Assembly: GCA_964418575.1 (NCBI GenBank)
Contig: CAYQMI010000040.1
Coordinates: 1 to 28,933, forward strand
Source: Glaciecola sp964418575
GTDB taxonomy: Bacteria; Pseudomonadota; Gammaproteobacteria; Enterobacterales; Alteromonadaceae
DNA: 28,933 nt
Direction: 5' to 3'
Part shown: positions 1 through 7,717 of the stretch, in pieces
Position numbering within the stretch: the stretch's first letter is position 1
How the letters are laid out: each line of letters begins with the position of its first letter
Notes under the pieces: model-generated
The model's input: only the letters and a program-made list of their open reading frames with translations
Database searches by the model: none
What the model was told of the DNA's origin: nothing
Program-made: the position numbers and the translations under genes

Positions 1-1
1 T

Positions 2-73
2 GTGATTGTATTGGCAGTGGTATTTGATTATGGCGCAGATGTGCAGCCAGTGGTGGGTGCTATCACGCCATAA
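2..73 (+). CDS. 3' end of an unidentified gene (partial)
   Basis: Reading from base 2 gives 23 sense codons (VIVLAVVFDYGADVQPVVGA, then ITP) ending in TAA at 71-73. The other two + frames close early or give nothing recognisable. The first part is hydrophobic and could be the end of a membrane segment, but too little is present to name a family. It would converge on the chemotaxis gene, with about 50 bp between the two stop codons. It could also be a chance open frame. Confidence 0.4.
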   Translation: MIVLAVVFDYGADVQPVVGAITP

Positions 74-122
74 TCAATCAGCCTTTCCTGTGGCACAAAA
101 CAAACAGCCTTTATCGGCATCA

Positions 123-2045
123 TTAGATACTGTAGCTGGCTAACTTAACCTTAATTTCATTTACCAGTTGAGATAAATCATCACACTTATGTTTTATCTC
201 ATCAGCGCCCTCGCGATTAACCGCGCCTATGCGATTTACTTCGTCGATGCCCTCTTTGATACCCACAGTGACTTTGCGCTGTTCGCTGGCCATTGTAGCG
301 GTTTCTAAATTGAGTGCTTTAATCGTATCCATTGAGGCAAGTGCTTGTTTAAGCACGGCTCCGGTATTGGTTGTAGATTCAACCGTGCTTAGCGCAGAGG
401 CATTACTTTGTGCCATTGTCTGAGATGCTTGCTGGCTACCAGACTGCAGTTTTTCAATCATTGAACGAATTTCTTCTGTTGATGACTGCGTGCGACTGGC
501 AAGTGAGCGCACTTCATCGGCAACCACTGCAAAGCCTCGGCCTTGCTCACCAGCGCGAGCAGCTTCAATGGCGGCGTTCAGAGCCAGCAAGTTGGTCTGT
601 TCTGCAATATTACGAATAACTTCCATAACGCCAGAGATTTCCTCACTCGAGCGAGCAAGCTCCTCAATCACAACGACAGAATTCTTCGTCTTGTCTGCCT
701 GCTGCTGTATATCTAAGATGGTTTTATCAAGGGTTTGCACAGACTCGTTTGCGTCTCTATCTGCATTAATGGCCGCTTGGTTTGCCAGCTCAGTATTGTG
801 CTCAACTGAATTAGCGTGTTGCTCTAAGGTTTCTGCAGACAAAGCTATTCTGTTTACCTCCGATGACAATGTCGCTACCGAACTTTGCGTACTATTGGCA
901 AGATGTGAAAGAGAAGACGTAGTCTCAATGAGTTTAAAGGTCGAATTATTAATATCGGCGACCGTAGCTTGCACTTTGGCTAATAGCTTATTTAGACCTT
1001 TTGCCATTTGCCCAAATTCATCACTATGCGATTCGTCAAAACGAGTCTTAAGATCACCCTCCCCATCCGCAATATTTTCAATCGCAGATATGTAGGTATT
1101 GATGCGTGCACCCACTATTCTTTTTAGTAAAAAGGCAACAACAAAAATGATAGTTGCTCCAGCCACGATTTGTGAAAAAATGCTCTGCAAGATACTGGAA
1201 AGTACTAAGCCAGATACTTCCGACTCATCAACCGCCGTAATTAGTGAATACTCCCATTTATCATACACGAATTCTTCAATATCATACCCAAGACTCTCAC
1301 CGGCAATAATTGCGTTTATTTCTTCCAAAGTTTTATTGTCTGAGTGATAACGGACTTGCCCTTTGGCATCTAACAGTGCCATAAAGCCATTTTCCATAAG
1401 TCTACTTTCATTGATAACTTTTTCTAATACGCTTAAATCTGCCGAATACCCAACGTACCAAATACCAATAGTATCGCCTTGACTATTTGTCATAGGTGCG
1501 TAGCCAGTTAAATACGGGCTACCTAAAATATCCACTTCACCAAAATATGCTTCACCGCGCTTGATGTTTTGAATAGCCTTGCCAGTTGATGACAATTTTG
1601 TTCCGATGGCTCGCTTGCCATCTTTGATCACGTTGGTTGATATCCTGACGTAATCTTCTCCGGTTTTACTGAATATGGTGGCCGTGCCGTCCATTATCTG
1701 CGTTAAGCCGTCAACAAGCTCAAAGTTGTTCCCCTGTGCGATATCGCCCAAGGTAATATTGTTTGCATTGGTACCGTTAACAAGCACCTTACCCTCTTGT
1801 TTCGGTACTCCTAACTCAGCGCCCATTTTCTTTAACAATCGCATACTGTTCTGAACGCGGGCTGCCATGATGGAATCGGTGGTATCAAGCACCTGAATAA
1901 TCTGCTGTTGCTGTAAAACCCTTTCATTTTTGATTTTACTTTTGCTTGCAGATGTCACGTTTAATGCGTCAATAAGCGCCAGTATTGCTGCGGATATTGC
2001 TATCACAGCGGTGATTGCATAGAAGAATTTACGTTGGATACTCAT
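123..2045 (-). CDS. methyl-accepting chemotaxis protein with periplasmic Cache-type sensor
   Basis: A 640-residue transmembrane chemoreceptor that would pass ligand binding in the periplasm to CheA/CheW. Visible in order: TM1 (about residues 7-27); a large periplasmic region (about 35-280) resembling Cache_3/Cache_2 sensors, with the stretch GYAPMTNSQGDTIGIWYVGY; TM2 (about 282-310); HAMP (about 311-365); and a coiled-coil signalling domain whose conserved hairpin tip EQTNLLALNAAIEAARAGEQ starts near residue 479. It ends LASYSI, so there is no CheR/CheB-tethering pentapeptide. The start is set at ATG 2045 (MSIQRKFF), because extension upstream relies on a TTG at 2084 and adds residues unlike a signal anchor. 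No strong Shine-Dalgarno is visible. The ligand is unknown. It lies beside a carbohydrate locus, but a link is only a guess. Confidence 0.93.
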   Translation of the reverse strand: MSIQRKFFYAITAVIAISAAILALIDALNVTSASKSKIKNERVLQQQQIIQVLDTTDSIMAARVQNSMRLLKKMGAELGVPKQEGKVLVNGTNANNITLGDIAQGNNFELVDGLTQIMDGTATIFSKTGEDYVRISTNVIKDGKRAIGTKLSSTGKAIQNIKRGEAYFGEVDILGSPYLTGYAPMTNSQGDTIGIWYVGYSADLSVLEKVINESRLMENGFMALLDAKGQVRYHSDNKTLEEINAIIAGESLGYDIEEFVYDKWEYSLITAVDESEVSGLVLSSILQSIFSQIVAGATIIFVVAFLLKRIVGARINTYISAIENIADGEGDLKTRFDESHSDEFGQMAKGLNKLLAKVQATVADINNSTFKLIETTSSLSHLANSTQSSVATLSSEVNRIALSAETLEQHANSVEHNTELANQAAINADRDANESVQTLDKTILDIQQQADKTKNSVVVIEELARSSEEISGVMEVIRNIAEQTNLLALNAAIEAARAGEQGRGFAVVADEVRSLASRTQSSTEEIRSMIEKLQSGSQQASQTMAQSNASALSTVESTTNTGAVLKQALASMDTIKALNLETATMASEQRKVTVGIKEGIDEVNRIGAVNREGADEIKHKCDDLSQLVNEIKVKLASYSI

Positions 2046-2116
2046 AATGTTTACTGTGTTGACATATATTAGTTGGTAACACAAATAAGCAAATTACGTG
2101 CAAAAGACGCTATAAA

Positions 2117-2134
2117 TTTACACTTTAGTGTAAA
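2117..2134. promoter_or_regulatory. 18-bp inverted repeat, candidate operator
   Basis: TTTACACT-TT-AGTGTAAA is a perfect 8+2+8 inverted repeat. Its nearest edge is 72 bases upstream of the chemoreceptor ATG. Size and symmetry fit a dimeric regulator site near the promoter. I cannot match it to a regulator, and AT-rich DNA yields such repeats by chance more often than GC-rich DNA does. Confidence 0.4.
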
Positions 2135-2370
2135 AACAGTTAGTTTATTGAAGCGCATTTATAAATTTTTATTACTTTTTAATAGTTTAGTAAAAGTAAA
2201 ACATCTGGCGGCATTTCCGCCAAAGTGGGTTTTCAATAGGAAGAACAGCAATTAAGTGATGGTTGTGGCATTTTTTTGCCACTGAAAGCATCTGTTGCCG
2301 TATTGCTACCAATACTTTTTTTGGTCATGGTAGAGGCGGGCCCGTAGGTTATCCTTGTGATGAAATTTTT

Positions 2371-2411
2371 AAAAAAACTCGCATAGTCTGTTTCTAACTA
2401 TGCGAGTTTTT
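2371..2411 (-). terminator. rho-independent terminator of the PEP-CTERM gene
   Basis: Perfect stem ctcgcatag/ctatgcgag, extended by A/T pairs on both sides, with an 11-nt loop. On the minus strand the stem is followed by a run of T. It lies about 40 bp past the stop at 2452. The flanking A and T runs mean it could work in both directions. Confidence 0.85.
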
Positions 2412-2451
2412 CAATTTCAATAAACTTGAGAAAGGAGATTGTTAATCTACC

Positions 2452-3003
2452 TTACTTAGTCTTCCTTCTGGATACAAATAGACCCGTCATAATCAGTGAG
2501 AACAATAAGATAAACGAAGGCGCTGATACTGGTTCTGGTGCAACGGCTTGACTTAAGTCTAAGGTAAATGAGCCAGTCCCTCCTTCAAAAAACCAATCAG
2601 CAAAATCAAGCGTGATAGAAGAGGAAGTAAAGGACACATTGCTTTGATTTACGATAGGTATTGAACTCGTTAGCAACACATCTACAATACCTGTTCCAAA
2701 GTCTAAGTCAGAAAATGTTAATAAGCCATTTTCGCCTAAAGGTAAATCAAACTGCATCGAAATCGACGTATCACCAATATCTATAAATTCACTGGGAAAT
2801 AGAAATCCACCGAAATCTGTCGACGCATCGCCGCCAACAATTTCTACGTCGTTATCAACCAATATACCAATATCTTGAAGCTCTATTGCGCCCGCTAAAG
2901 TAATATCGATTGTATCGCCAATAAGCGAGGCCTGGGAGTTAGCAGAAATTAATAAGCTAGTGCCAAGCGCGATTAAAGCTATAATTTTTTTCAAAGGTTT
3001 CAT
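2452..3003 (-). CDS. small secreted protein with PEP-CTERM-type C-terminal anchor
   Basis: 183 residues. An N-terminal Sec signal (MKPLKKIIALIALGTSLLIS, then an ANSQA cleavage region) precedes a Ser/Thr/Asp/Gly-rich, probably beta-rich body with no recognised domain. The C-terminus is a sorting tail: APEPVSAPS at about 155-163, a hydrophobic segment, then SRRKTK. This PEP, transmembrane, basic-tail order is the PEP-CTERM/exosortase signal, so the protein is likely processed at the inner membrane and exported to the surface or matrix. No exosortase gene is in the window. The start is well supported by AAGGAA seven bases upstream of the ATG. The body is unassigned. It has its own terminator and appears monocistronic. 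Confidence 0.82.
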   Translation of the reverse strand: MKPLKKIIALIALGTSLLISANSQASLIGDTIDITLAGAIELQDIGILVDNDVEIVGGDASTDFGGFLFPSEFIDIGDTSISMQFDLPLGENGLLTFSDLDFGTGIVDVLLTSSIPIVNQSNVSFTSSSITLDFADWFFEGGTGSFTLDLSQAVAPEPVSAPSFILLFSLIMTGLFVSRRKTK

Positions 3004-3232
3004 GTTTATTCCTTAGTTTGACATCCATTCCTGCGAATCATTAATAGCGACTGTTGAATTAGTCGCCTGTAAAGAGTGCACGCTTAAAACCGTTGGCGCT
3101 GTTTATTTTTCAATCACTCATCAACCAGTAAGCAAGGTCTATACCAAAGGCTAATATACTGATATTTATACCATTCTAAATTATTAACTTCGTACGATGT
3201 AAAATAAACTGACACTTATTTTTAGCATAAAA

Positions 3233-3261
3233 AAAGCCGCTAACGATGAGTTAGCGGCTTT
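3233..3261 (-). terminator. rho-independent terminator after pulA
   Basis: Perfect 12-bp stem aaagccgctaac/gttagcggcttt with a 5-nt loop. On the minus strand it is followed by T7. It starts 30 bp past the pulA stop and ends the TBDR-1/pulA transcript. Confidence 0.93.
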
Positions 3262-3290
3262 GTCATTCGCCTAGTTAGCTACAGGTATAA

Positions 3291-6200
3291 CTAGTCATTT
3301 TTTATGACCTTAACATCTCTTCCGATCACTCTAAATTCATAGCTACCGGCCTCTGGTGAGGTGATGGTTAGGTTACCGCTGCCGCCGTCTTGATAGAGGT
3401 GTTTTAAGGTTCCTAACTCAACACCTGCTTCAGCGTCGTTAAAAGCACCTAAATTAACCGCTGCCCAGTCTGCTGTGGCTACCTTAAAGGCAACGTCTGC
3501 ACCGCTAAGATCAATATCAACGGAATATACGCCATCGCCTTGGTATTCAAGGGCATTAGTTTCGCCCCATCCGTTTAAGCTACCTCTGATATACACCGTA
3601 TTTGCTCCGAAGAATTCTTCAGCGAACACGCGAATCTTCGGTGCAGCTAAGTCCACAGTATCAAATACGAATATGTACTTACCGGCTTCAGTAATCGGCA
3701 ATTTAAGGTTTTCACCGCCTTCGACCATTGGCATATTTTCAGCTAGGTTCACCACGGTATCCGCATCATCTGCAGAGAGTCCACCGAGGTTAGGCATCGC
3801 CCAGTCTGCATTAGCCACTTTAAACTGATGCTCTTCAGCAGCTAAGTCTAGCGTTGCGCGGTAAATACGGCCGCCATCATAGCGCATCTGGTTATCTGTA
3901 CCCCATCCGTTCATGCTGCCACGAATGTAGATAGGTGTATTTGCATATGGGTCTTCATTAGTTACTGTAAGAATTGGTGACTCTGATTCTCTAGCATCTA
4001 AGCTGAAGATAAAGGTCGCTGAAATGCTTGGCGTGATAGTTAAGTTACCATTGCCTCGCACAAGCGTTTTAGGCTCATCTTCAACCACTAGGGCATCATC
4101 GTTACCAAAATCAACCGTTGACCAGTCAGACGATGCAACTTTAAATGCATAGCTAGTGCCGCCTTCAAGAGCAATGGTAGTTTCATATACACCTTCGCCT
4201 CTGTAGGTCATTGGGTTGCCTTCACCCCAACCGTTCATTTCGCCACGAACAAATACTGTTGTATCACCGTATGGCACTACATCAGGCGCACCGGCGGTTG
4301 CAAAGGCTGATAAGCCATAGCCGCGCATCGTACCTTGATTTTTAACAAATACGGCCATGGTTAGTGCTGGCACAGTAAAGGTACCTTTAACTTCATCGCC
4401 TTCTGAGGTATCGCTAAAGCTGGCACCGCGCACAGTTGGGTCAATTGAGTTGGCATGTATGCTGTGTAACTCAAAGTTTGCCGCAGTGGCTACTTCAATG
4501 GATTTCTCTTCATAACCTGAGTTCATCACGACAACAACTGCATCGTACATAGAATCGAGGTCAATCAACTGCGTTTCAGCGCCTTCCACTATGCCGTCAT
4601 CTAAACTCATTACAATGAGTCCTTGCTGCTGACGATCCCCTAAGTTATGGAAACCAACGCGGTTGATTATATCTTCGCTAGTGGTCAGCCTAAATAGAGG
4701 GCTGCTCGAACGAATGCTTAAGAACTCTTGGAACACCTCTGCCGCAAACTCAATGTCGGTCATAGTCGCAGCGCGCTCTGGAGAATTCATAAACTGTGAT
4801 ATTTCAGACCAACGCCCTTCATTATCTTCAGCTAAAGGCAAGCCAACATTCCAGTTGTTATTGGCAAATGTAAAATCGGTTAGCGTAAACCAATCGCCTG
4901 AATCATAGGTGTTACGATCCATTGATTTAGAACGTAGGAAGTCACCACCAATTTGTAAGAACGGTATACCCTGAGACATCAGTGGCAATGTAATACCGAT
5001 GTTTTGTGCTCTTATGCGTTCTTGCAGCGTAATGTCACTTGGCAATACATAGTTGAACTGATCCCAGAGAGTCTCATTGTCATGCTTTGATACATAGTTA
5101 ATGATGTCAGCTGGGTCTTTCGCATAACCACCTAATGCAGATGTTTGTGCGTCAGAACCGCCTGAGGTTTTCAGTACAAAATCAGTTAATGTGCCCGACA
5201 AGCCCATTTTCACTCGATCTTGTGCTGATAGAGCGTCTGCACTGCCCTCTTCTTTAGTAAAGATTTGGCCCTGACGGATGGCTTCGCGAATACGGTCGTT
5301 AAAGGTACCTATTTCGCTACCTGCCATATTAGCCTGGCTTGCAATCTCAAAATCGCCATAGGATTCTGTGTTCTTACCCCAACCTTCTCCATAAAAATAC
5401 ATATCTGGGTCGATTGCCTTAACCGACTCAAATAGGTTTACCATGGTCGTTTTCGAAGCTTGCGACATGATGTCAAAGCGGAAAGAGTCGAATTTATATT
5501 GCTCGGTCCACATTAGTAGCGAATCTTCCATGAATTTTTCCATCATGCGATTACGCGGCTCGGTATCATCACAGCAAGTTTCACGAACGATGTCGCCATT
5601 TGCGATGGTGTATCTGTGGTAATACCCAGGCACAACCTTATCAAACACTGAGTTTTGGAATAAACCCGATGCATTGGTATGGTTATAGACAACATCTAGC
5701 GCCACTCTCAAACCAATTTCATGTAGAGACTGGTTCATAGCACGCAATTCTATAATACGCGCAACACCATCTGGATCAGAAGAGTAGCTACCCTCTGGCG
5801 CATTAAAGTGCTTAGGATCATAACCCCAGTTGAACTGGTCGAAGTTACGTAACTGCTGAGCTAGAGCCTGCGCTGCACCTGGTTCAGTGAGTACATTGAA
5901 TGACTCATATACTTCTTGAATAGTGCTGCTTGTATCCGTGCCGTCGTTACACACATCTGAAGATGGTGCTAAAGCACAAAACTCTCCAATGGTGCTAGTC
6001 CAGTCAATCGTTCTCGCTTTGTCTTCGTTGATTGTTGCAATATCGTTTACTGGTAATACATGAAAGTGCGTTAAGCCTTTTTCAGCAAGAGTTGCTAAGT
6101 GTTGCATTGGCGCTGAATCTTTTTCAGTAAATGCAAGGTACTTACCGCGGTTTGCTTCGCTCGTGCTTTCATCTCGTGCACTGAACTCTCTCACATGCCC

Positions 6201-7646
6201 TTCATAAATAACTGCGTCTTCGAAATTCTCGATAGTAGGGATAGTGTGTGTATCCCAGCCGTCTGGCTTCAAGTCTTCGTCATTTAAATTTACAAATTGA
6301 GAGAATCGACCGTTCAGGGCTAGGCCTACAGAGTAAGGGTCAGTCACATCGAGTATTTCAATAGTGTTGCTTGCAGGGTGGTATACCGTTACTTCAAAAC
6401 GATATAGCTGTCTGTCTAAATCAGCACCGCCTTCATAAGTCCAGATACCGGTAGCATCGTCATAGTCCATTTCATTGGTCGACGCTAAGGTTTTATCTGC
6501 GTTATAAAGCTTTAAAGCAACGTTTTGCGCAGTAGGTGCCCATACTTTAGAGGTAATGCCACTGTCAGTATATATCGGACCTAAGACTTGCTCGTCGGCA
6601 TCTGCTTCACCCGATGTATAGATTTCATCTAACACATTTGGAATTTGTAAGCGCGTTGCAGCAACGAGTTTATTTTCGCTATCGTAAGCACCTAAAATTG
6701 CCTGTGTTTTTAACACTGCTTTAGCATCTTCAACCGTCCAATCGCCAGCGAAGGCAGGTAATCCACTTAGGTGCGGGGCAATTGCGGCTTGTTCATCAGT
6801 GAGGCTTACTTCAGTTAATTCAGCGGTAGTGCTATTTAACACACCCTCTTCTAAAGAAATCTCAATGCTTGCATCTGGTGAGTAGTGCAACTTCACGTTT
6901 TTAACTAGAGCAAAGTCAACATCCCACAATACCGTTTGAGCATCTAACCAATGAGCTTGTGCACCCTCTATAGCAACAGGTTGCTCACCCAATGAATCGA
7001 TAGGGAATTCGAACACTTCTGCCACGCCAGAAAGCGTGAAGTTCATTCTAGTAAAGCGCTCATCGTCTTGCGACAAGTTGCCTTTAAAGTCAGAACCACC
7101 CATTTCTTTACCTGAATCTTCAGTACCGATGTGTATGATGAAGTTATGACAAGCACCAGGAGTGCCCGCATAGCCAGGTTTTAAATCAAGTATCCAATAG
7201 GCTCCATACGTTGGGTCGATGCCGTCATGAATTCGACCGTCAGCCCAAGGAGTATCGCCATCTGCATAGGCATCACATGCGTCGTTGCTCCAAGTATGCA
7301 AACGCCATCCTTCATAGGCGGGGTCATTAGCAGAGTTAGTGGCATCGACATCACCACGGTTGTAATAAAGTACCGCTTGATCTTCACCAGGAAAAAATAC
7401 TGGATCAGGTAAGTCAGGGTTAACACCTACGACGCACGCATCGTTGGTCGCATTTGGCACTGTTGGCGGCGCACACTGAATAGGCGGTGGCGGCACACAG
7501 GCTGTACCTTGTGCGTTTGGCACATTTGGTACACTACACGTGAGTGCTACTTGCCCTGATTCAACACTTGAACCGCCGCATGCTGATAGCACCAGAGCGC
7601 TGAGCACAATACAAACAGCGGCAATGGCTTTTCTATAGTTAATCAT
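3291..7646 (-). CDS. pulA: pullulanase-type alpha-1,6-glucosidase lipoprotein (GH13)
   Basis: Hydrolyses alpha-1,6 branch links of pullulan, glycogen or amylopectin at the cell surface or in the periplasm. 1451 residues. Lipoprotein signal with lipobox LSAC, lipidated Cys23. A Cys/Pro linker (37-72) contains two copies of a Cys-flanked VPNA motif. A CBM41/PUD starch-binding domain follows (about 90-205), then a CBM48-like domain (about 350-430) and the GH13 barrel. The barrel has the pullulanase hallmark NWGYDP, DVVYNH (651-656), nucleophile Asp725 in FRFDIM, acid/base Glu754 in YGEGWG, and Asp856 in KHDNE. Three homologous C-terminal modules follow. The start is ATG 7646, with GGAG nine bases upstream and directly preceding the lipoprotein signal. 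An upstream ATG at 7721 would add 25 residues ahead of the signal and overlap the TBDR-1 stop. It lies 71 bp after TBDR-1, probably in one operon. The residue after Cys23 is Gly, which does not suggest inner-membrane retention. Confidence 0.95.
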   Translation of the reverse strand: MINYRKAIAAVCIVLSALVLSACGGSSVESGQVALTCSVPNVPNAQGTACVPPPPIQCAPPTVPNATNDACVVGVNPDLPDPVFFPGEDQAVLYYNRGDVDATNSANDPAYEGWRLHTWSNDACDAYADGDTPWADGRIHDGIDPTYGAYWILDLKPGYAGTPGACHNFIIHIGTEDSGKEMGGSDFKGNLSQDDERFTRMNFTLSGVAEVFEFPIDSLGEQPVAIEGAQAHWLDAQTVLWDVDFALVKNVKLHYSPDASIEISLEEGVLNSTTAELTEVSLTDEQAAIAPHLSGLPAFAGDWTVEDAKAVLKTQAILGAYDSENKLVAATRLQIPNVLDEIYTSGEADADEQVLGPIYTDSGITSKVWAPTAQNVALKLYNADKTLASTNEMDYDDATGIWTYEGGADLDRQLYRFEVTVYHPASNTIEILDVTDPYSVGLALNGRFSQFVNLNDEDLKPDGWDTHTIPTIENFEDAVIYEGHVREFSARDESTSEANRGKYLAFTEKDSAPMQHLATLAEKGLTHFHVLPVNDIATINEDKARTIDWTSTIGEFCALAPSSDVCNDGTDTSSTIQEVYESFNVLTEPGAAQALAQQLRNFDQFNWGYDPKHFNAPEGSYSSDPDGVARIIELRAMNQSLHEIGLRVALDVVYNHTNASGLFQNSVFDKVVPGYYHRYTIANGDIVRETCCDDTEPRNRMMEKFMEDSLLMWTEQYKFDSFRFDIMSQASKTTMVNLFESVKAIDPDMYFYGEGWGKNTESYGDFEIASQANMAGSEIGTFNDRIREAIRQGQIFTKEEGSADALSAQDRVKMGLSGTLTDFVLKTSGGSDAQTSALGGYAKDPADIINYVSKHDNETLWDQFNYVLPSDITLQERIRAQNIGITLPLMSQGIPFLQIGGDFLRSKSMDRNTYDSGDWFTLTDFTFANNNWNVGLPLAEDNEGRWSEISQFMNSPERAATMTDIEFAAEVFQEFLSIRSSSPLFRLTTSEDIINRVGFHNLGDRQQQGLIVMSLDDGIVEGAETQLIDLDSMYDAVVVVMNSGYEEKSIEVATAANFELHSIHANSIDPTVRGASFSDTSEGDEVKGTFTVPALTMAVFVKNQGTMRGYGLSAFATAGAPDVVPYGDTTVFVRGEMNGWGEGNPMTYRGEGVYETTIALEGGTSYAFKVASSDWSTVDFGNDDALVVEDEPKTLVRGNGNLTITPSISATFIFSLDARESESPILTVTNEDPYANTPIYIRGSMNGWGTDNQMRYDGGRIYRATLDLAAEEHQFKVANADWAMPNLGGLSADDADTVVNLAENMPMVEGGENLKLPITEAGKYIFVFDTVDLAAPKIRVFAEEFFGANTVYIRGSLNGWGETNALEYQGDGVYSVDIDLSGADVAFKVATADWAAVNLGAFNDAEAGVELGTLKHLYQDGGSGNLTITSPEAGSYEFRVIGRDVKVIKND
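3294..4265 (-). repeat. three tandem C-terminal carbohydrate-binding-like modules of PulA
   Basis: Three diverged protein repeats of about 100 residues (roughly 1128-1226, 1236-1345 and 1349-1450). Each opens with (V/I)(F/Y)(V/I)RG(E/S)(M/L)NGWG, then has an aromatic-rich strand and FKVA(S/N/T)(S/A)DW. The pattern resembles beta-sandwich starch-binding modules appended to bacterial amylases and pullulanases. I cannot assign a CBM family number. They account for most of the extra length over Klebsiella-type pullulanase (about 1090 residues). Confidence 0.85.
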
Positions 7647-7655
7647 GATTGATAA

Positions 7656-7659
7656 CTCC
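7656..7659 (-). promoter_or_regulatory. ribosome binding site that sets the pulA start
   Basis: GGAG on the minus strand, nine bases before ATG 7646. It decides for the short form that begins directly with the lipoprotein signal peptide. Confidence 0.65.
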
Positions 7660-7717
7660 GATGTCGCGCGACCTAAACGGGTCGATGATTGACAAATATT
7701 TGGTAAATTTAAAGATT

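Larger units (their letters stand above)
2046..2451. other. intergenic region upstream of the chemoreceptor gene
   Basis: 406 bp without a supportable gene. It holds the terminator of the PEP-CTERM gene (2371-2411), an 18-bp inverted repeat near the chemoreceptor start (2117-2134), and two small perfect hairpins: tggcgg/ccgcca at 2206-2222, and gtggca/tgccac with a T6 loop at 2265-2282. No convincing -35/-10 pair was found for the chemoreceptor gene. Confidence 0.7.

Noticed and set aside
490..1095. 201-codon + strand frame opposite the chemoreceptor
   Set aside because: Fully antisense to a well-supported gene, with no domain or promoter.
2265..2282. gtggca/tgccac hairpin as a terminator
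   Set aside because: The T-run is in the loop and not after the stem, and no gene ends just before it.
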